The notes beneath the pieces were generated by a model. The model was not told the origin of the DNA. It ran no database searches and worked only from the letters and a program-made list of their open reading frames with translations. The position numbers were made by a program, and so were the translations under genes. From Pelagibacteraceae bacterium (GTDB lineage Bacteria > Pseudomonadota > Alphaproteobacteria > Pelagibacterales > Pelagibacteraceae), in contig VTPF01000006.1 in assembly GCA_008638025.1 (NCBI GenBank), forward strand, positions 1 to 16,008: DNA of 16,008 nt, in the 5' to 3' direction. Below are positions 1 through 7,643 of the stretch, piece by piece. Each line of letters begins with the position of its first letter. Position 1 is the stretch's first letter.

Positions 1-364
1 TTAAAAGATATGCTCCTAATTTTTTTCCAAAATAATTTTTAAAAATTCCAAAATAAGTAATTTCTACTTCATTAATATCTTCATGATTTAAGTATTCATA
101 ATAACCAGCAGGTTCTTCTCCAACATAAGCTGTGTAAAATTTTAATTTTTCACTATCTAAATAATGCCTCCACTCCTCCAGACTCCATTTTAATCTATCT
201 TTCCAATGAAAATCTTCTCCAATTTTTTGATATAAAAATTTACAAAATTGGGCATCCTCCTTGCCCTGTTCAAGAACTTTTAAATTATAAATACCACATA
301 CAGCAGGAGTAAATTCTTTTTTATTTTTTATTTCTAAAAAATAACGTTGAACTTTTTTCTCCAT
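1..364 (-). CDS. GNAT family N-acetyltransferase (N-terminal 121 residues; 3' end beyond the window)
   Basis: The reading frame starts at an ATG at 364-362 and stays open to the window edge, giving 121 residues with no stop, so the gene is cut by the window. The translation starts MEKKVQRYFLEIK. It carries GYYEY (87-91), then the beta4 strand EVEITYFGIF (99-108), then YFGKKLGAYLL (111-121). That last stretch matches GNAT motif A, the acetyl-CoA pyrophosphate loop, here in the form G-K-K-L-G. The family transfers an acetyl group from acetyl-CoA to an amine; the substrate cannot be read from the sequence. Its ATG lies 3 bases after the HIT gene stop, so it is probably the last visible gene of the histidine operon. 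The missing C-terminal part would hold the rest of the acetyl-CoA site. The family call is fairly safe; the function is unknown. Confidence 0.75.
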   Translation of the reverse strand, partial: MEKKVQRYFLEIKNKKEFTPAVCGIYNLKVLEQGKEDAQFCKFLYQKIGEDFHWKDRLKWSLEEWRHYLDSEKLKFYTAYVGEEPAGYYEYLNHEDINEVEITYFGIFKNYFGKKLGAYLL

Positions 365-367
365 TAT

Positions 368-742
368 TTATCTTTTAGAAACCATTCTTCCCAAGGGTTC
401 TCCACCAACAATATGAAAATGCAAATGAGGAACCTCTTGTCCACCATCTGGTCCGTTGTTTCCGATATATCTATATCCCTGTCCTTCAGAATACGTTGAA
501 ACTCCAACAATTTTAGCTACCTCTCCTAAGGCTCTTATCAAGCCAACAATTTCCTCATTTTTAGCATTTTGAGAAAAGTCATCCATATTAACGTAGGGAC
601 CTTTTGGAATGACCAAGACATGAATTTTTGCTTGGGGATTAATATCGTTAAAAGCAAGTGCGTAATCATTTTCATAAACTTTTTGACAAGGAATTTCATT
701 TCGTAAAATTTTTGCAAAAATATTATTTAAATCGTATTTCAT
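368..742 (-). CDS. hinT: HIT family (histidine triad) nucleotide-binding hydrolase, Hint type
   Basis: The 124-residue protein has the histidine triad HLHFH at 106-110, inside VPHLHFHIVGG, which is the catalytic signature of HIT hydrolases. The N-terminal part (IFAKILRNEIPCQKVYEND, then HVLVIPK at 41-47) is typical of the Hint branch, and the length is normal for it. Hint proteins hydrolyse the phosphoramide bond of nucleoside phosphoramidates such as AMP-lysine adducts; the central His is the nucleophile. The protein is expected to be cytosolic and dimeric. The gene starts 3 bases after the hisE stop and so is very likely co-transcribed with the his genes. No direct role in histidine synthesis is established, and the link may be only positional. 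The family call is firm; hinT is used as the general symbol. Confidence 0.9.
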   Translation of the reverse strand: MKYDLNNIFAKILRNEIPCQKVYENDYALAFNDINPQAKIHVLVIPKGPYVNMDDFSQNAKNEEIVGLIRALGEVAKIVGVSTYSEGQGYRYIGNNGPDGGQEVPHLHFHIVGGEPLGRMVSKR

Positions 743-745
743 TTA

Positions 746-1048
746 TTACCGACTTGATTTCTCTTCCAGACCTGACTTCTGTTGTCTTTTTTTTAGTTCA
801 ATCATTACATCTTCAATTTTAATATTGTTAGCCTCTAACAAAACCAATAAATGATAAAGCAAATCTGCTGCTTCATGAGTTTGATTTTTATTTTTTTGGA
901 TCGCTTCAATTAATTCCTGAACCTCTTCCTCTACTTTTTCTTTAGATAAATTTTTATTACTAAGTAATTGGCTAGTATAAGATTGTTCTTGAGTAGAATT
1001 TTTTCTAGATCTGATTATTTCTACAAGCTCTTCTAAAGTTTTAAACAT
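746..1048 (-). CDS. hisE: Phosphoribosyl-ATP pyrophosphatase (HisE)
   Basis: This 100-residue protein is the stand-alone HisE form and is not fused to HisI. It hydrolyses phosphoribosyl-ATP to phosphoribosyl-AMP plus pyrophosphate, the second step of histidine synthesis. It has the MazG-like all-alpha metal-binding pattern: an acidic stretch EEEVQE at 40-45 and HEAADLLYHLLVLL at 58-71, the usual HisE signature with the metal-binding E and D of EAAD. The length is normal for the family. It lies 2 bases downstream of hisF in the same operon. HisI, which takes the next step, is not in this window and must be encoded elsewhere. No Shine-Dalgarno site precedes the start, so translation may be coupled to hisF. 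Confidence 0.93.
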   Translation of the reverse strand: MFKTLEELVEIIRSRKNSTQEQSYTSQLLSNKNLSKEKVEEEVQELIEAIQKNKNQTHEAADLLYHLLVLLEANNIKIEDVMIELKKRQQKSGLEEKSSR

Positions 1049-1050
1049 TT

Positions 1051-1809
1051 TTATATTCTTACAGAAACACTTTGAGACTTCAAATATTCTTTTACTTCTT
1101 TGATAGAAAACTCACCAAAATGAAAGATAGAGGCTGCTAAAACTGCACTGGCTCCTCCTTTAACTATGCCATCTTTAATATGTTCTAAGGTTCCCACTCC
1201 TCCAGATGCTATTACAGGAATAGATAAACTGTTGGATATCATGCTAGTCAATTCTAAATCATAACCAGATTTCGTTCCGTCCTTATCCATAGAAGTTAAT
1301 AAAATTTCACCTGCTCCATTATTTTGAGCCAGCAGAGCGAATTCTAGGGCATCAAGTTCGGTCTTTTCTCTCCCACCATGCGTAAACACATTCCATTTAT
1401 TGTTTGATATTTTTTTTGCATCAATTGCAACCACAATACATTGAGAGCCAAACTTAATGGCCGCCTCTTTTATTAAACCAGGATTATGGATAGCAGCAGT
1501 ATTAATGGAAACTTTGTCTGCACCGGCCATAAGCAGATTTCTGATATCCTGAATAGACCTCACGCCACCCCCCACTGTCAAAGGCACAAAACATTGTTCT
1601 GCAGTTTTTTGAACGGTCTCTAATAAAATATCTCTATTTTCATTTGAAGCAGTTATATCTAGAAAACAAATTTCATCAGCGCCACTATCACTGTAAATTT
1701 TTGCTTGCTCTACAGGATCGCCAGCATCTACCAGATTTACAAAATTAATACCTTTTACAACTCTACCATTTTTAACATCAAGGCACGGAATAATTCTTTT
1801 TTTTAACAT
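1051..1809 (-). CDS. hisF: Imidazole glycerol phosphate synthase, cyclase subunit (HisF)
   Basis: HisF takes ammonia from its glutaminase partner HisH and converts PRFAR to imidazole glycerol phosphate plus AICAR, which goes to purine synthesis. The 252 residues form a half-barrel-duplicated TIM barrel of normal length. The two catalytic aspartates are present: D11 in [15 protein letters not shown] and D130 in VVAIDAKK. The phosphate loops TVGGGVRS (78-85) and ASGGVG (201-206) and the DKDGT loop (175-179) are intact. The gene begins on the base next to the hisA stop codon (no gap) and is followed 2 bases later by hisE. Its partner hisH lies upstream in the same operon with hisA between them. 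Identification is secure. Confidence 0.97.
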   Translation of the reverse strand: MLKKRIIPCLDVKNGRVVKGINFVNLVDAGDPVEQAKIYSDSGADEICFLDITASNENRDILLETVQKTAEQCFVPLTVGGGVRSIQDIRNLLMAGADKVSINTAAIHNPGLIKEAAIKFGSQCIVVAIDAKKISNNKWNVFTHGGREKTELDALEFALLAQNNGAGEILLTSMDKDGTKSGYDLELTSMISNSLSIPVIASGGVGTLEHIKDGIVKGGASAVLAASIFHFGEFSIKEVKEYLKSQSVSVRI

Positions 1810-2523
1810 TTAAATAATTTTCACTAAATCATTAAGATTAATCGACTGATCATAAATTGCTTTGCCAATAATAACTCCTGCAATTTTTTTAGTTTTTTTA
1901 ATTGCGACAACATCATCGATTTTTGCAACCCCTCCTGAAGCTACTACAGGGATGTTGGTTAGGTTTGCTAGTTTTTCAGTCTCGATTAAATTTACTCCCT
2001 CTTTAGTTCCGTCTTTATCAATGTCTGTAAAAATAATACTTTTAATTTTAAAGTTTTTAATTTGATTTGCAAAATCAGAGGCTAACAATTGTGTTTGATC
2101 GGTCCATCCTTTTAAAGCAAGCAATCCTTTCCTAGTATCCATTCCTACGGAAACTCGGTTTGGATATTTATTAGAAACCTGTTCTAACAGTGAAATATTT
2201 TGAACAGCTGCGGTTCCCATAACAATATTTTCAACACCAAGATTTAAAACTTCTTCAATATTCTCCAATGTCCTTAACCCTCCACCAACCTGTATCTTTA
2301 GAGAAGTATTCTTAACAATTTCTTTTATTACGCTTAAATTAGAATTATTTGAGTCTAGAGTTCGATCAAGATCAACAATATGAAGATTTTTAAAACCTAG
2401 TTGCTCAAATTGCTCTGCTTGATTTAAAGGGGAATGATTAAATATTTCTTCTTTGGCAAAGTCCCCTTTGTAAAGTCGAACACATTTTTTATTTTTCAAG
2501 TCTATAGCTGGATAAATAATCAT
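1810..2523 (-). CDS. hisA: ProFAR isomerase, phosphoribosylformimino-AICAR-P isomerase (HisA)
   Basis: HisA opens the ribose ring of ProFAR by an Amadori rearrangement to give PRFAR, the substrate of HisF/HisH. The 237-residue TIM barrel starts MIIYPAIDLKNKKCVRL, with the catalytic acid/base D8. VGGGLR (79-84) and ASGGV (195-199) are the two phosphate grips. The second catalytic aspartate lies in TDIDKDGT (166-173), most likely D169, and D129 is also conserved. The protein resembles HisF throughout, as expected from their common half-barrel ancestry, but DLDRT at 51-55 marks it as HisA. The start codon lies 4 bases after the hisH stop. Length and motifs are normal. Confidence 0.96.
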   Translation of the reverse strand: MIIYPAIDLKNKKCVRLYKGDFAKEEIFNHSPLNQAEQFEQLGFKNLHIVDLDRTLDSNNSNLSVIKEIVKNTSLKIQVGGGLRTLENIEEVLNLGVENIVMGTAAVQNISLLEQVSNKYPNRVSVGMDTRKGLLALKGWTDQTQLLASDFANQIKNFKIKSIIFTDIDKDGTKEGVNLIETEKLANLTNIPVVASGGVAKIDDVVAIKKTKKIAGVIIGKAIYDQSINLNDLVKII

Positions 2524-2527
2524 AGAA

Positions 2528-3163
2528 TTACCATGTTAAAAAGTTTTCTAAAATTTGAATTCCATTTTTTTGACTTTTTTCAGGATGGAACTGGGTTCCA
2601 AATATATTCTCTTTAAATACAGCCACTGTTACTTCGTCCTGATAAAATGTAGACGCAGCAACGTTTTTTGGATCCTTTGCGACAAACTCATAACTATGAA
2701 CAAAATAAAAATGCTTATCTTTGCTTAATTTTAAAAAAAGAGGACTATCCAATTTAATCTGAATTTCGTTCCAACCCATATGAGGCAATTTTAATTCTGA
2801 ATTGCGAAGCTCAATTTTTTTAACATTGCCACCAATCCATCCAAAACCTTTTGATCCACCATCTTCTTCACCATAATCTGCAAAAAGTTGCATCCCTACA
2901 CAGATACCAAAAATATGTTTTTTCTTAACAACAACAAACTCGTTAAGCTGGTCCCAAGCCCCCTGTATTTCTAATAAATTACTAGCACACTGCTTAAACG
3001 ATCCTTGCCCAGGTAAAATAATTTTATCAGCTTTTTTAATTTTATCTGCGCTGTTGATTACCTGAACTGAAATATTTTTTTGTAAATTATTTGCAGCAAG
3101 TTCTACGGCTTTTGAAACTGACTTTATGTTGCCAGATCCATAATCAAAAATGGATACAATCAT
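2528..3163 (-). CDS. hisH: Imidazole glycerol phosphate synthase, glutamine amidotransferase subunit (HisH)
   Basis: HisH is the class-I glutaminase that supplies ammonia through the HisF barrel. The 211-residue protein has the complete triad: nucleophile C88 in FGICVGMQLFA, and H193 and E195 in GTQFHPEKSQ. The N-terminal DYGSGN (7-12) and the oxyanion-site region PGQGSF (51-56) are typical. KLPHMGWN (125-132) and FYFVHSYEF (152-160) are further family blocks, used in binding HisF. It lies 9 bases downstream of hisB and 4 bases upstream of hisA. Identification is secure. Confidence 0.96.
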   Translation of the reverse strand: MIVSIFDYGSGNIKSVSKAVELAANNLQKNISVQVINSADKIKKADKIILPGQGSFKQCASNLLEIQGAWDQLNEFVVVKKKHIFGICVGMQLFADYGEEDGGSKGFGWIGGNVKKIELRNSELKLPHMGWNEIQIKLDSPLFLKLSKDKHFYFVHSYEFVAKDPKNVAASTFYQDEVTVAVFKENIFGTQFHPEKSQKNGIQILENFLTW

Positions 3164-3172
3164 TAAAACTAT

Positions 3173-3760
3173 TTAAATTGTGCCTTTGGTAGATGGAATA
3201 GAATCTTTTTGTCTTGGATCTATTTCAAAAGCGCTACGCAAAGCTTTTGCTAAACCTTTATAGCAGGACTCAATAATATGGTGACTATTATCACCATAAA
3301 TATTTTCAATATGTAAAGTTATTCCTGCAGCTTGTGCAAAGCCTTGAAACCACTCTTTAAATAGCTCGGTGTCCATCTCCCCTAATTTTTCTACTTTTAG
3401 TTTTACTTTCCAAACTAAATAAGGTCGACCAGAAACATCTAGGGCAATTCTGCTTAACGTCTCATCCATAGGAATAAGAGCATGGGCATATCTTTTAATA
3501 CCTTTTTTATCACCCAGTGCTTTTAATATGGCCTCACCTATTGCAATTCCCGTGTCTTCTGTGGTGTGATGTAAATCAATATGCAGATCGCCTTTAGCTT
3601 TAACAGTTAGATCTATCAATGAATGTTTAGAAATTTGTTCTAACATGTGATCTAAAAAACCAATACCTGTTTGTATATTATACTTACCAGTACCGTCTAA
3701 ATTAACCTCTACTGCAATATTGGTTTCTTTAGTTTTGCGCTCTATGCTTGCTGTTCTCAT
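3173..3760 (-). CDS. hisB: Imidazoleglycerol-phosphate dehydratase (HisB, monofunctional)
   Basis: This enzyme dehydrates imidazole glycerol phosphate to imidazole acetol phosphate, the sixth step of the pathway. At 195 residues it is the single-domain dehydratase, without the N-terminal histidinol phosphatase domain found in enterobacterial HisB. The metal-binding repeats are visible: [13 protein letters not shown] (35-47), [10 protein letters not shown] (62-71, with H64, H65, E68) and NSHHIIES (158-165, with H160, H161, E164). These bind the two manganese ions in a 24-subunit shell. It is the first gene of the minus-strand operon and starts 101 bases from the divergent hslV. Histidinol phosphatase must come from another locus. 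Confidence 0.96.
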   Translation of the reverse strand: MRTASIERKTKETNIAVEVNLDGTGKYNIQTGIGFLDHMLEQISKHSLIDLTVKAKGDLHIDLHHTTEDTGIAIGEAILKALGDKKGIKRYAHALIPMDETLSRIALDVSGRPYLVWKVKLKVEKLGEMDTELFKEWFQGFAQAAGITLHIENIYGDNSHHIIESCYKGLAKALRSAFEIDPRQKDSIPSTKGTI

Positions 3761-3861
3761 GATATTTGTTCTGCTTTATTATAATAAATATCTTAAAATT
3801 TATACCTTGAAGATATAAGTTTAATAACCACATACAGATTATTAATAAAATAAAGCAAAAT
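3761..3861. promoter_or_regulatory. Divergent control region between hisB (minus) and hslV (plus)
   Basis: This 101-base gap must carry the promoters for both the his operon and hslVU, because both first genes start at its edges. A perfect TATAAT lies on the minus strand at 3783-3778, about 18 bases from the hisB ATG. It has no convincing -35 at the usual distance. On the plus strand TTGAAG (3807-3812) could be a -35 for hslV, but only a poor -10 (CATACA, 3831-3836) follows it. No his leader peptide with a run of histidine codons, and no attenuator-like stem-loop series, is visible before hisB. Promoter assignments here are tentative. Confidence 0.4.
3788..3816. repeat. Inverted repeat ATATCTT-N15-AAGATAT, possible operator
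   Basis: ATATCTT at 3788-3794 is mirrored exactly by AAGATAT at 3810-3816, with 15 bases between and 22 bases centre to centre. That is about two helical turns, the geometry of a dimer-bound operator. It sits just upstream of the minus-strand TATAAT that may serve hisB and overlaps the weak -35 candidate for hslV. The arms are AT-rich, so a chance match is possible. No regulator can be named. Confidence 0.3.
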
Positions 3862-4410
3862 ATGGACAATAATAATAACAATAGCTGGCACGGAACAACG
3901 ATTGTTTTAGTACGAAGAGATAAAGAGGTGGTAGTTGCTGGTGATGGACAAGTAAGTATTGGCAATACAGTCATGAAAAGCACTGCAAAAAAAGTTCGAA
4001 AAATTGAAGACAGAGGTGTTATCGCTGGGTTTGCCGGATCAACAGCCGATGCTTTTACTTTGTTTGAAAGATTAGAAGAGAAATTAGAAAAACACGGTGG
4101 ACAGCTTACTAGAGCAGCTGTCGAACTAGCTAAGGATTGGAGAACTGATAAATATCTTAGAAGACTAGAGGCGCTCATGGCAGTTGCTGATAAGGATAAA
4201 AGTTTTATCATAAGCGGCAACGGTGATGTACTTGAACCTGAGCATGGAATTATTGCTATTGGCTCTGGGGGAAATTATGCACTAGCAGCTGCAAGAGTTC
4301 TTCTGGAAGAAACAAACAAATCTGCAGAAGAGATTGCTAGAAAATCAATTCAAATAGCATCTGAAATTTGTGTATTCACAAATAATAATATCACTATCGA
4401 AAAATTATAA
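3862..4410 (+). CDS. hslV: ATP-dependent protease proteolytic subunit HslV (ClpQ)
   Basis: HslV is the threonine peptidase of the HslUV (ClpYQ) protease, a double hexamer related to the proteasome beta subunit. The protein has 182 residues. The catalytic N-terminal threonine of the mature enzyme is T12, in [15 protein letters not shown], so an 11-residue N-terminal stretch would be removed. This extension has a run of five asparagines (residues 3-7), coded mostly by AAT. The GDGQVS block (33-38), the basic [10 protein letters not shown] stretch and the [15 protein letters not shown] helix (132-146) are typical. The stop codon at 4408-4410 touches the hslU ATG. No Shine-Dalgarno site is seen before the start; the start is chosen because it leaves a normal-length propeptide. 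Confidence 0.95.
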   Translation: MDNNNNNSWHGTTIVLVRRDKEVVVAGDGQVSIGNTVMKSTAKKVRKIEDRGVIAGFAGSTADAFTLFERLEEKLEKHGGQLTRAAVELAKDWRTDKYLRRLEALMAVADKDKSFIISGNGDVLEPEHGIIAIGSGGNYALAAARVLLEETNKSAEEIARKSIQIASEICVFTNNNITIEKL

Positions 4411-5730
4411 ATGGAAACCGAACAAAAAATAGTTTCATTTTCTCCTAGAGAAATTGTTTCAGAGTTGGATCGGTATGTCATTGGACAATCCGATGCAAAA
4501 AAAGCTGTTGCTATTGCTTTGAGAAATAGGTGGAGAAGACAAGAGCTACCCGAAGATCTCAAAGAGGAAGTAATGCCAAAAAATATATTAATGGTTGGTC
4601 CCACGGGAGTTGGGAAAACAGAAATATCTAGAAGACTTGCTAAACTAGCTGAAGCTCCATTCATTAAAGTAGAAGCAACTAAATTTACTGAGGTAGGCTA
4701 TGTGGGGAAAGATGTTGAACAAATTATAAGAGACTTAATTGAAATAGGAATATCTCTTATTAAGGAAAAGAAAAGAAAGGAAGTAGAAGCAAAATCACAA
4801 CTATCTTCAGAAGAAAGAGTTCTTGATGAGCTAGTAGGTAAAAATGCAAGTGTTGCAACAAGAGAAAGTTTTAGAAAAAGATTAAGAGCTGGCGATCTAG
4901 ATAATAATATTATTGAAATTTCAGTACAGGAAACTCCAACAATGCCGTCTTTTGAAATACCAGGAATGCAGGGTGGTGTTGGCATGGTTAGTATCGGGGA
5001 CATATTTGGAAAAGGAATGGGTGGCAAAAAGAAAAAGAAAAAAATGACTGTAAAAGAGTCTTATATCTATTTAATTCAAGAGGAATCTGACAAATTAATC
5101 GATCAAGACCAAATAATTAAAGAAGCTAAATTCGCAGTAGAAAATAATGGAATTGTATTTCTAGATGAGATTGACAAAGTATCAGCGAGAAGCGAGAGGT
5201 CTGGAGCTGACGTGTCTAGAGAGGGTGTGCAGCGAGATTTATTGCCTCTAATTGAAGGTACAACGGTTAATACTAAACATGGTCCAATTAAAACAGATCA
5301 CATACTATTTATTGCCTCAGGGGCCTTTCAGCTAAGCAAACCATCAGATCTTTTGCCTGAATTGCAGGGAAGATTGCCTATTAGAGTAGAATTGCAACCT
5401 CTTACCAAAGAAGATTTTGTTAAAATATTAAAAGAACCAGATAACAGCTTAATTAAACAATACATCGGATTAATGAAAACAGAAAACGTAGATTTAGAAT
5501 TTACTGATGAGGGCATTGATTCAATTGCCGATATTTCTACTCACATTAATTCTACTATTGAGAATATCGGAGCAAGAAGATTGCATACTATTTTAGAAAA
5601 GGTTCTAGAAGACATTAGCTTTACTGCATCTGATAAAAGTGGTGAAAAAATAATTATTAACAAAGATTATGTTGAAAAAAATCTTGGTAAAATAATCAAA
5701 GATAAAGATCTCTCAAAATTTATTTTATAA
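4411..5730 (+). CDS. hslU: ATP-dependent protease ATPase subunit HslU (ClpY)
   Basis: HslU is the AAA+ unfoldase that feeds proteins into HslV. The 439 residues are full length for the family. Walker A is GPTGVGKT (63-70), the substrate-gripping pore loop is GYVG (96-99), Walker B is IVFLDEID (248-255) and the sensor-2 motif is GARR (387-390). The I-domain insertion lies at about 110-240 and includes the glycine-rich [10 protein letters not shown] and a six-lysine run at 206-211. The C-terminus DLSKFIL is the conserved tail that inserts into HslV to activate it. The gene directly abuts hslV, and its last 6 bases overlap the end of the convergent smr gene. Confidence 0.97.
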   Translation: METEQKIVSFSPREIVSELDRYVIGQSDAKKAVAIALRNRWRRQELPEDLKEEVMPKNILMVGPTGVGKTEISRRLAKLAEAPFIKVEATKFTEVGYVGKDVEQIIRDLIEIGISLIKEKKRKEVEAKSQLSSEERVLDELVGKNASVATRESFRKRLRAGDLDNNIIEISVQETPTMPSFEIPGMQGGVGMVSIGDIFGKGMGGKKKKKKMTVKESYIYLIQEESDKLIDQDQIIKEAKFAVENNGIVFLDEIDKVSARSERSGADVSREGVQRDLLPLIEGTTVNTKHGPIKTDHILFIASGAFQLSKPSDLLPELQGRLPIRVELQPLTKEDFVKILKEPDNSLIKQYIGLMKTENVDLEFTDEGIDSIADISTHINSTIENIGARRLHTILEKVLEDISFTASDKSGEKIIINKDYVEKNLGKIIKDKDLSKFIL

Positions 5731-6156
5731 CTTTTTTAAAGTTACAATCATTGAACCGTCCCCACCCAAATTTACAGGACTAGATTCAATTGTATGAATG
5801 AAATCAGAATAGTTTTTTTTAATATAATCGGGTACTGCATATCGAAGTAAGCTTAGATCCTTTGAGGCATAGGGGTCATTCTCTTTATTAGAATGCAAAC
5901 CCTTTCCTGTAATTAGTAAAATTCTTTTTATTTTTTTTTCTTTTGCAAAATCAAACAAATGATCAATCCTTTCAAATGCCTCAGCAATAGTATGACCATG
6001 CAAATCTACTCTTAAATCAAAATGTCTTTGATATTTTTGATCTTCTTTGGATGTTAGGTGTTTATCTTTGTCTTCGATTGATTGTGTTTCGGAAATAAAC
6101 TTATTCCAAGTATCAATATCTTCTTGCGAAATCTTAGTGCTTCGTTTCTTTACCAC
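5725..6156 (-). CDS. Smr domain protein (GTG start)
   Basis: The 143-residue protein has a C-terminal Smr (small MutS-related) domain: [11 protein letters not shown] (46-56, with the DLHG box), [10 protein letters not shown] (80-89, with the TGKG box) and [11 protein letters not shown] (130-140). The first 40 residues are charged and probably flexible. Smr domains are known as nucleases or nucleic-acid binding modules; in the alphaproteobacterial stand-alone family the role is not settled. The start is a GTG at 6156-6154. It lies 23 bases inside the 3' end of the tim44-like gene, so translation may be coupled. The 3' end overlaps hslU by 6 bases on the opposite strand. In many alphaproteobacteria a lytic transglycosylase gene, mltA, sits between these two genes; here it is absent. 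Confidence 0.88.
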   Translation of the reverse strand: MVKKRSTKISQEDIDTWNKFISETQSIEDKDKHLTSKEDQKYQRHFDLRVDLHGHTIAEAFERIDHLFDFAKEKKIKRILLITGKGLHSNKENDPYASKDLSLLRYAVPDYIKKNYSDFIHTIESSPVNLGGDGSMIVTLKKL

Positions 6157-6757
6157 TAGAATTTGTTTCAGCAGAAAGTTCGGTTAAATACCAAGTAGGG
6201 TTTTTATCTTTAAGGTCTCGCTCAAAGCTCCAAACATCTGTTGTTGTCTTTGTTTTTTCTGGATCTCCTTCTACAACATTACCCTGTTCATCTTTTAAAC
6301 AAGTAATAATTTGACTAATAAATCTAGCAGTTACTTTATATTTTGTTTCTACATTGCTCACCTTATCTATAGAGAGCTTTTGAATGCCAATAAAAGTTAA
6401 ATCTGACTTTAGTTTTTTTGCATTTCTTTCATCAATAATTTTTGCAAAATCTTCATATAATTTTTTAGATAATAAAGTTTTTAAAGTATTTTTATCACCC
6501 TTAGCGAATGAATTAATGATCATCTCATAAGCATATTCAGCACCTTTTAAAAAGGACGCCTCATCAAAAACTAGCTCTTTTGATTTTTCTTTTACTTCAT
6601 TGACAAAAGAAAAGTTATCTTCTGTTTTGTTTGCAAAATTTGATTTGATAGGTGAGTTATCGGCTCCTTTTCCCAAAACATTGCGTAGTCGCAAAAAAAT
6701 AAAGCCAGCAAGCATTGCTAACAAAATTATGTCAATATAACCAAAATTTTCGCTCAT
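6134..6757 (-). CDS. Tim44-like domain protein, membrane-anchored
   Basis: The 207-residue protein has one N-terminal hydrophobic segment (about residues 7-24, IDIILLAMLAGFIFLRLR). A polar linker (25-65) follows, then a C-terminal Tim44-like domain (about 66-195), with blocks FLKGAEYAYEMIINSFAKGD (69-88), VTARFISQIITC (142-153) and TDVWSFERDL (173-182). In mitochondria the related domain docks the import motor at the inner membrane. The bacterial proteins (TimA in Caulobacter) sit at the inner membrane and may help membrane protein assembly. The gene runs divergently from fxsA across a 48-base gap and overlaps smr. Domain assignment is confident; the precise role is not known. Confidence 0.87.
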   Translation of the reverse strand: MSENFGYIDIILLAMLAGFIFLRLRNVLGKGADNSPIKSNFANKTEDNFSFVNEVKEKSKELVFDEASFLKGAEYAYEMIINSFAKGDKNTLKTLLSKKLYEDFAKIIDERNAKKLKSDLTFIGIQKLSIDKVSNVETKYKVTARFISQIITCLKDEQGNVVEGDPEKTKTTTDVWSFERDLKDKNPTWYLTELSAETNSSGKETKH

Positions 6758-6805
6758 GTTTGAATTTTATAATTTAGTAATTATATGTAATAATAAATCA
6801 TCTAT
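6758..6805. promoter_or_regulatory. Short divergent promoter region between tim44-like gene and fxsA
   Basis: Only 48 bases, nearly all A/T, separate these divergent starts. A TATAAT lies on the plus strand (6768-6773) and one on the minus strand (6785-6780). Neither has a recognisable -35 at 16-18 bases, and any -35 would fall inside the opposite coding region. Assignment is weak. Confidence 0.3.
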
Positions 6806-7219
6806 ATGCAATTAACACTATTAATTTTAATCTTTTTGCCGCTATTGGAAATCTATCTTATGATTAAGGTAGGTTCGATAATTGGCGCATTTAATACCAT
6901 TTTTATAACTATTATTACTGCAATAGTTGGCATGTATTTTGCTAAACTTCAGGGTCTATCAACCTTAAAGTCTGCCCTTGAAAACTTAAGAGTTAATAAA
7001 AGCTCACTTACAGAAATTGTACATGGATTTTGTTTAGTAATTGCTGCCTTTTTATTAATTTTACCTGGTTTTCTTACTGATTTTTTTGGATTTTTATTAC
7101 TAATACCTTATACAAGAAATTTAATTTTAAAAAACTTTTTTCCCAAAGCAAGGGATAATAATGTTGATATTATAGAAATTAACCCGGAGGAAATAGAAGA
7201 GCATGACAAATTTAAATAA
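6806..7219 (+). CDS. fxsA: FxsA family membrane protein
   Basis: The 137-residue protein starts MQLTLLILIFLPLLEIYLMIKVG. This is typical of FxsA: a first membrane segment with LLEI, then the GSIIGAFNTI turn. Hydrophobic segments lie at about 3-20, 26-46 and 72-103. The last contains the family signature LPGFLTDFFGFLLLIP (86-101), followed by a basic residue and a charged tail (114-137). FxsA in E. coli affects exclusion of phage T7 by the F plasmid when overproduced; its normal function is unknown. Its place between tim44 and secB is a conserved alphaproteobacterial arrangement. Its 3' end overlaps the secB start by 17 bases. Confidence 0.88.
   Translation: MQLTLLILIFLPLLEIYLMIKVGSIIGAFNTIFITIITAIVGMYFAKLQGLSTLKSALENLRVNKSSLTEIVHGFCLVIAAFLLILPGFLTDFFGFLLLIPYTRNLILKNFFPKARDNNVDIIEINPEEIEEHDKFK
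7186..7190 (+). promoter_or_regulatory. Shine-Dalgarno site for secB (GGAGG)
   Basis: GGAGG sits 12 bases before the secB ATG, inside the coding end of fxsA. The spacing is long but usable. It is the only clear Shine-Dalgarno core I found before any start in this window, and it supports the ATG at 7203 as the real secB start. Confidence 0.5.
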
Positions 7220-7643
7220 CGATTACGAAGTTGTAGCTAAATATATTAAAGATATATCCTTTGAAATTCCAGATCCTGATTGCTTTGTATCAGCTGCCGA
7301 AAAATTAAGCGAATACACAACTAAACTTGATCTAAGTAGCAAGCCATTTAAAAATAATTTAATCGAACTTAATTGTAAATTTATACTGGAAGCGCCTGAA
7401 CATGTGGAAAAAAAAATATATGCTGATCTTTGTTTGGCAATTGTTTTTAAAATTAACAATAAAGAACTTACAACCGATCAAGTAAAAAAATTAATTTTAG
7501 TAACTATGCCAACTGAACATTTCCCATTTATGCAAGAAATGGTAACTCATCTTTTCCAAAAATCGGGCTTTAAAAACTTTGCTTTTAATAAAAAAATAAA
7601 TTTTGAAGATTTATATAAACAACAATTTCCTACTTCAGCATAA
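7203..7643 (+). CDS. secB: Protein-export chaperone SecB (diverged)
   Basis: SecB is a cytosolic tetrameric chaperone that keeps precursor proteins unfolded and hands them to SecA. The 146-residue protein matches at both ends: KYIKDISFEIPDPDCF (13-28) is the strand-1 signature, and MPTEHFPFMQEMVTHLFQKS (102-121) with KINFEDLYKQQ (131-141) is the C-terminal helix and tail. The middle is poorly conserved. Where typical proteins have a Y-G-G-x-F strand, this one has DLCLAIVFKI (75-84). The position after fxsA, as in other alphaproteobacteria, supports the call. Its last 14 bases overlap the end of the convergent dnaQ. Family membership is likely; how well it binds SecA cannot be judged. Confidence 0.82.
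   Translation: MTNLNNDYEVVAKYIKDISFEIPDPDCFVSAAEKLSEYTTKLDLSSKPFKNNLIELNCKFILEAPEHVEKKIYADLCLAIVFKINNKELTTDQVKKLILVTMPTEHFPFMQEMVTHLFQKSGFKNFAFNKKINFEDLYKQQFPTSA

Noticed and set aside
3729..4220. Long minus-strand open frame opposite hslV
   Set aside because: It is a shadow of hslV with serine- and leucine-rich low-complexity translation, overlaps hisB, and has no recognisable domain.
4698..5027. Minus-strand open frame opposite hslU
   Set aside because: The frame is antisense to a highly conserved gene and its translation resembles no family. It is a shadow.
5728..5744. Hairpin TAACTTT-TTT-AAAGTTA at the hslU/smr junction as a bidirectional terminator
   Set aside because: The stem has 7 A/T-rich pairs with one G-C and a 3-base loop, and no U-tract follows in either direction. 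It is too weak to call.
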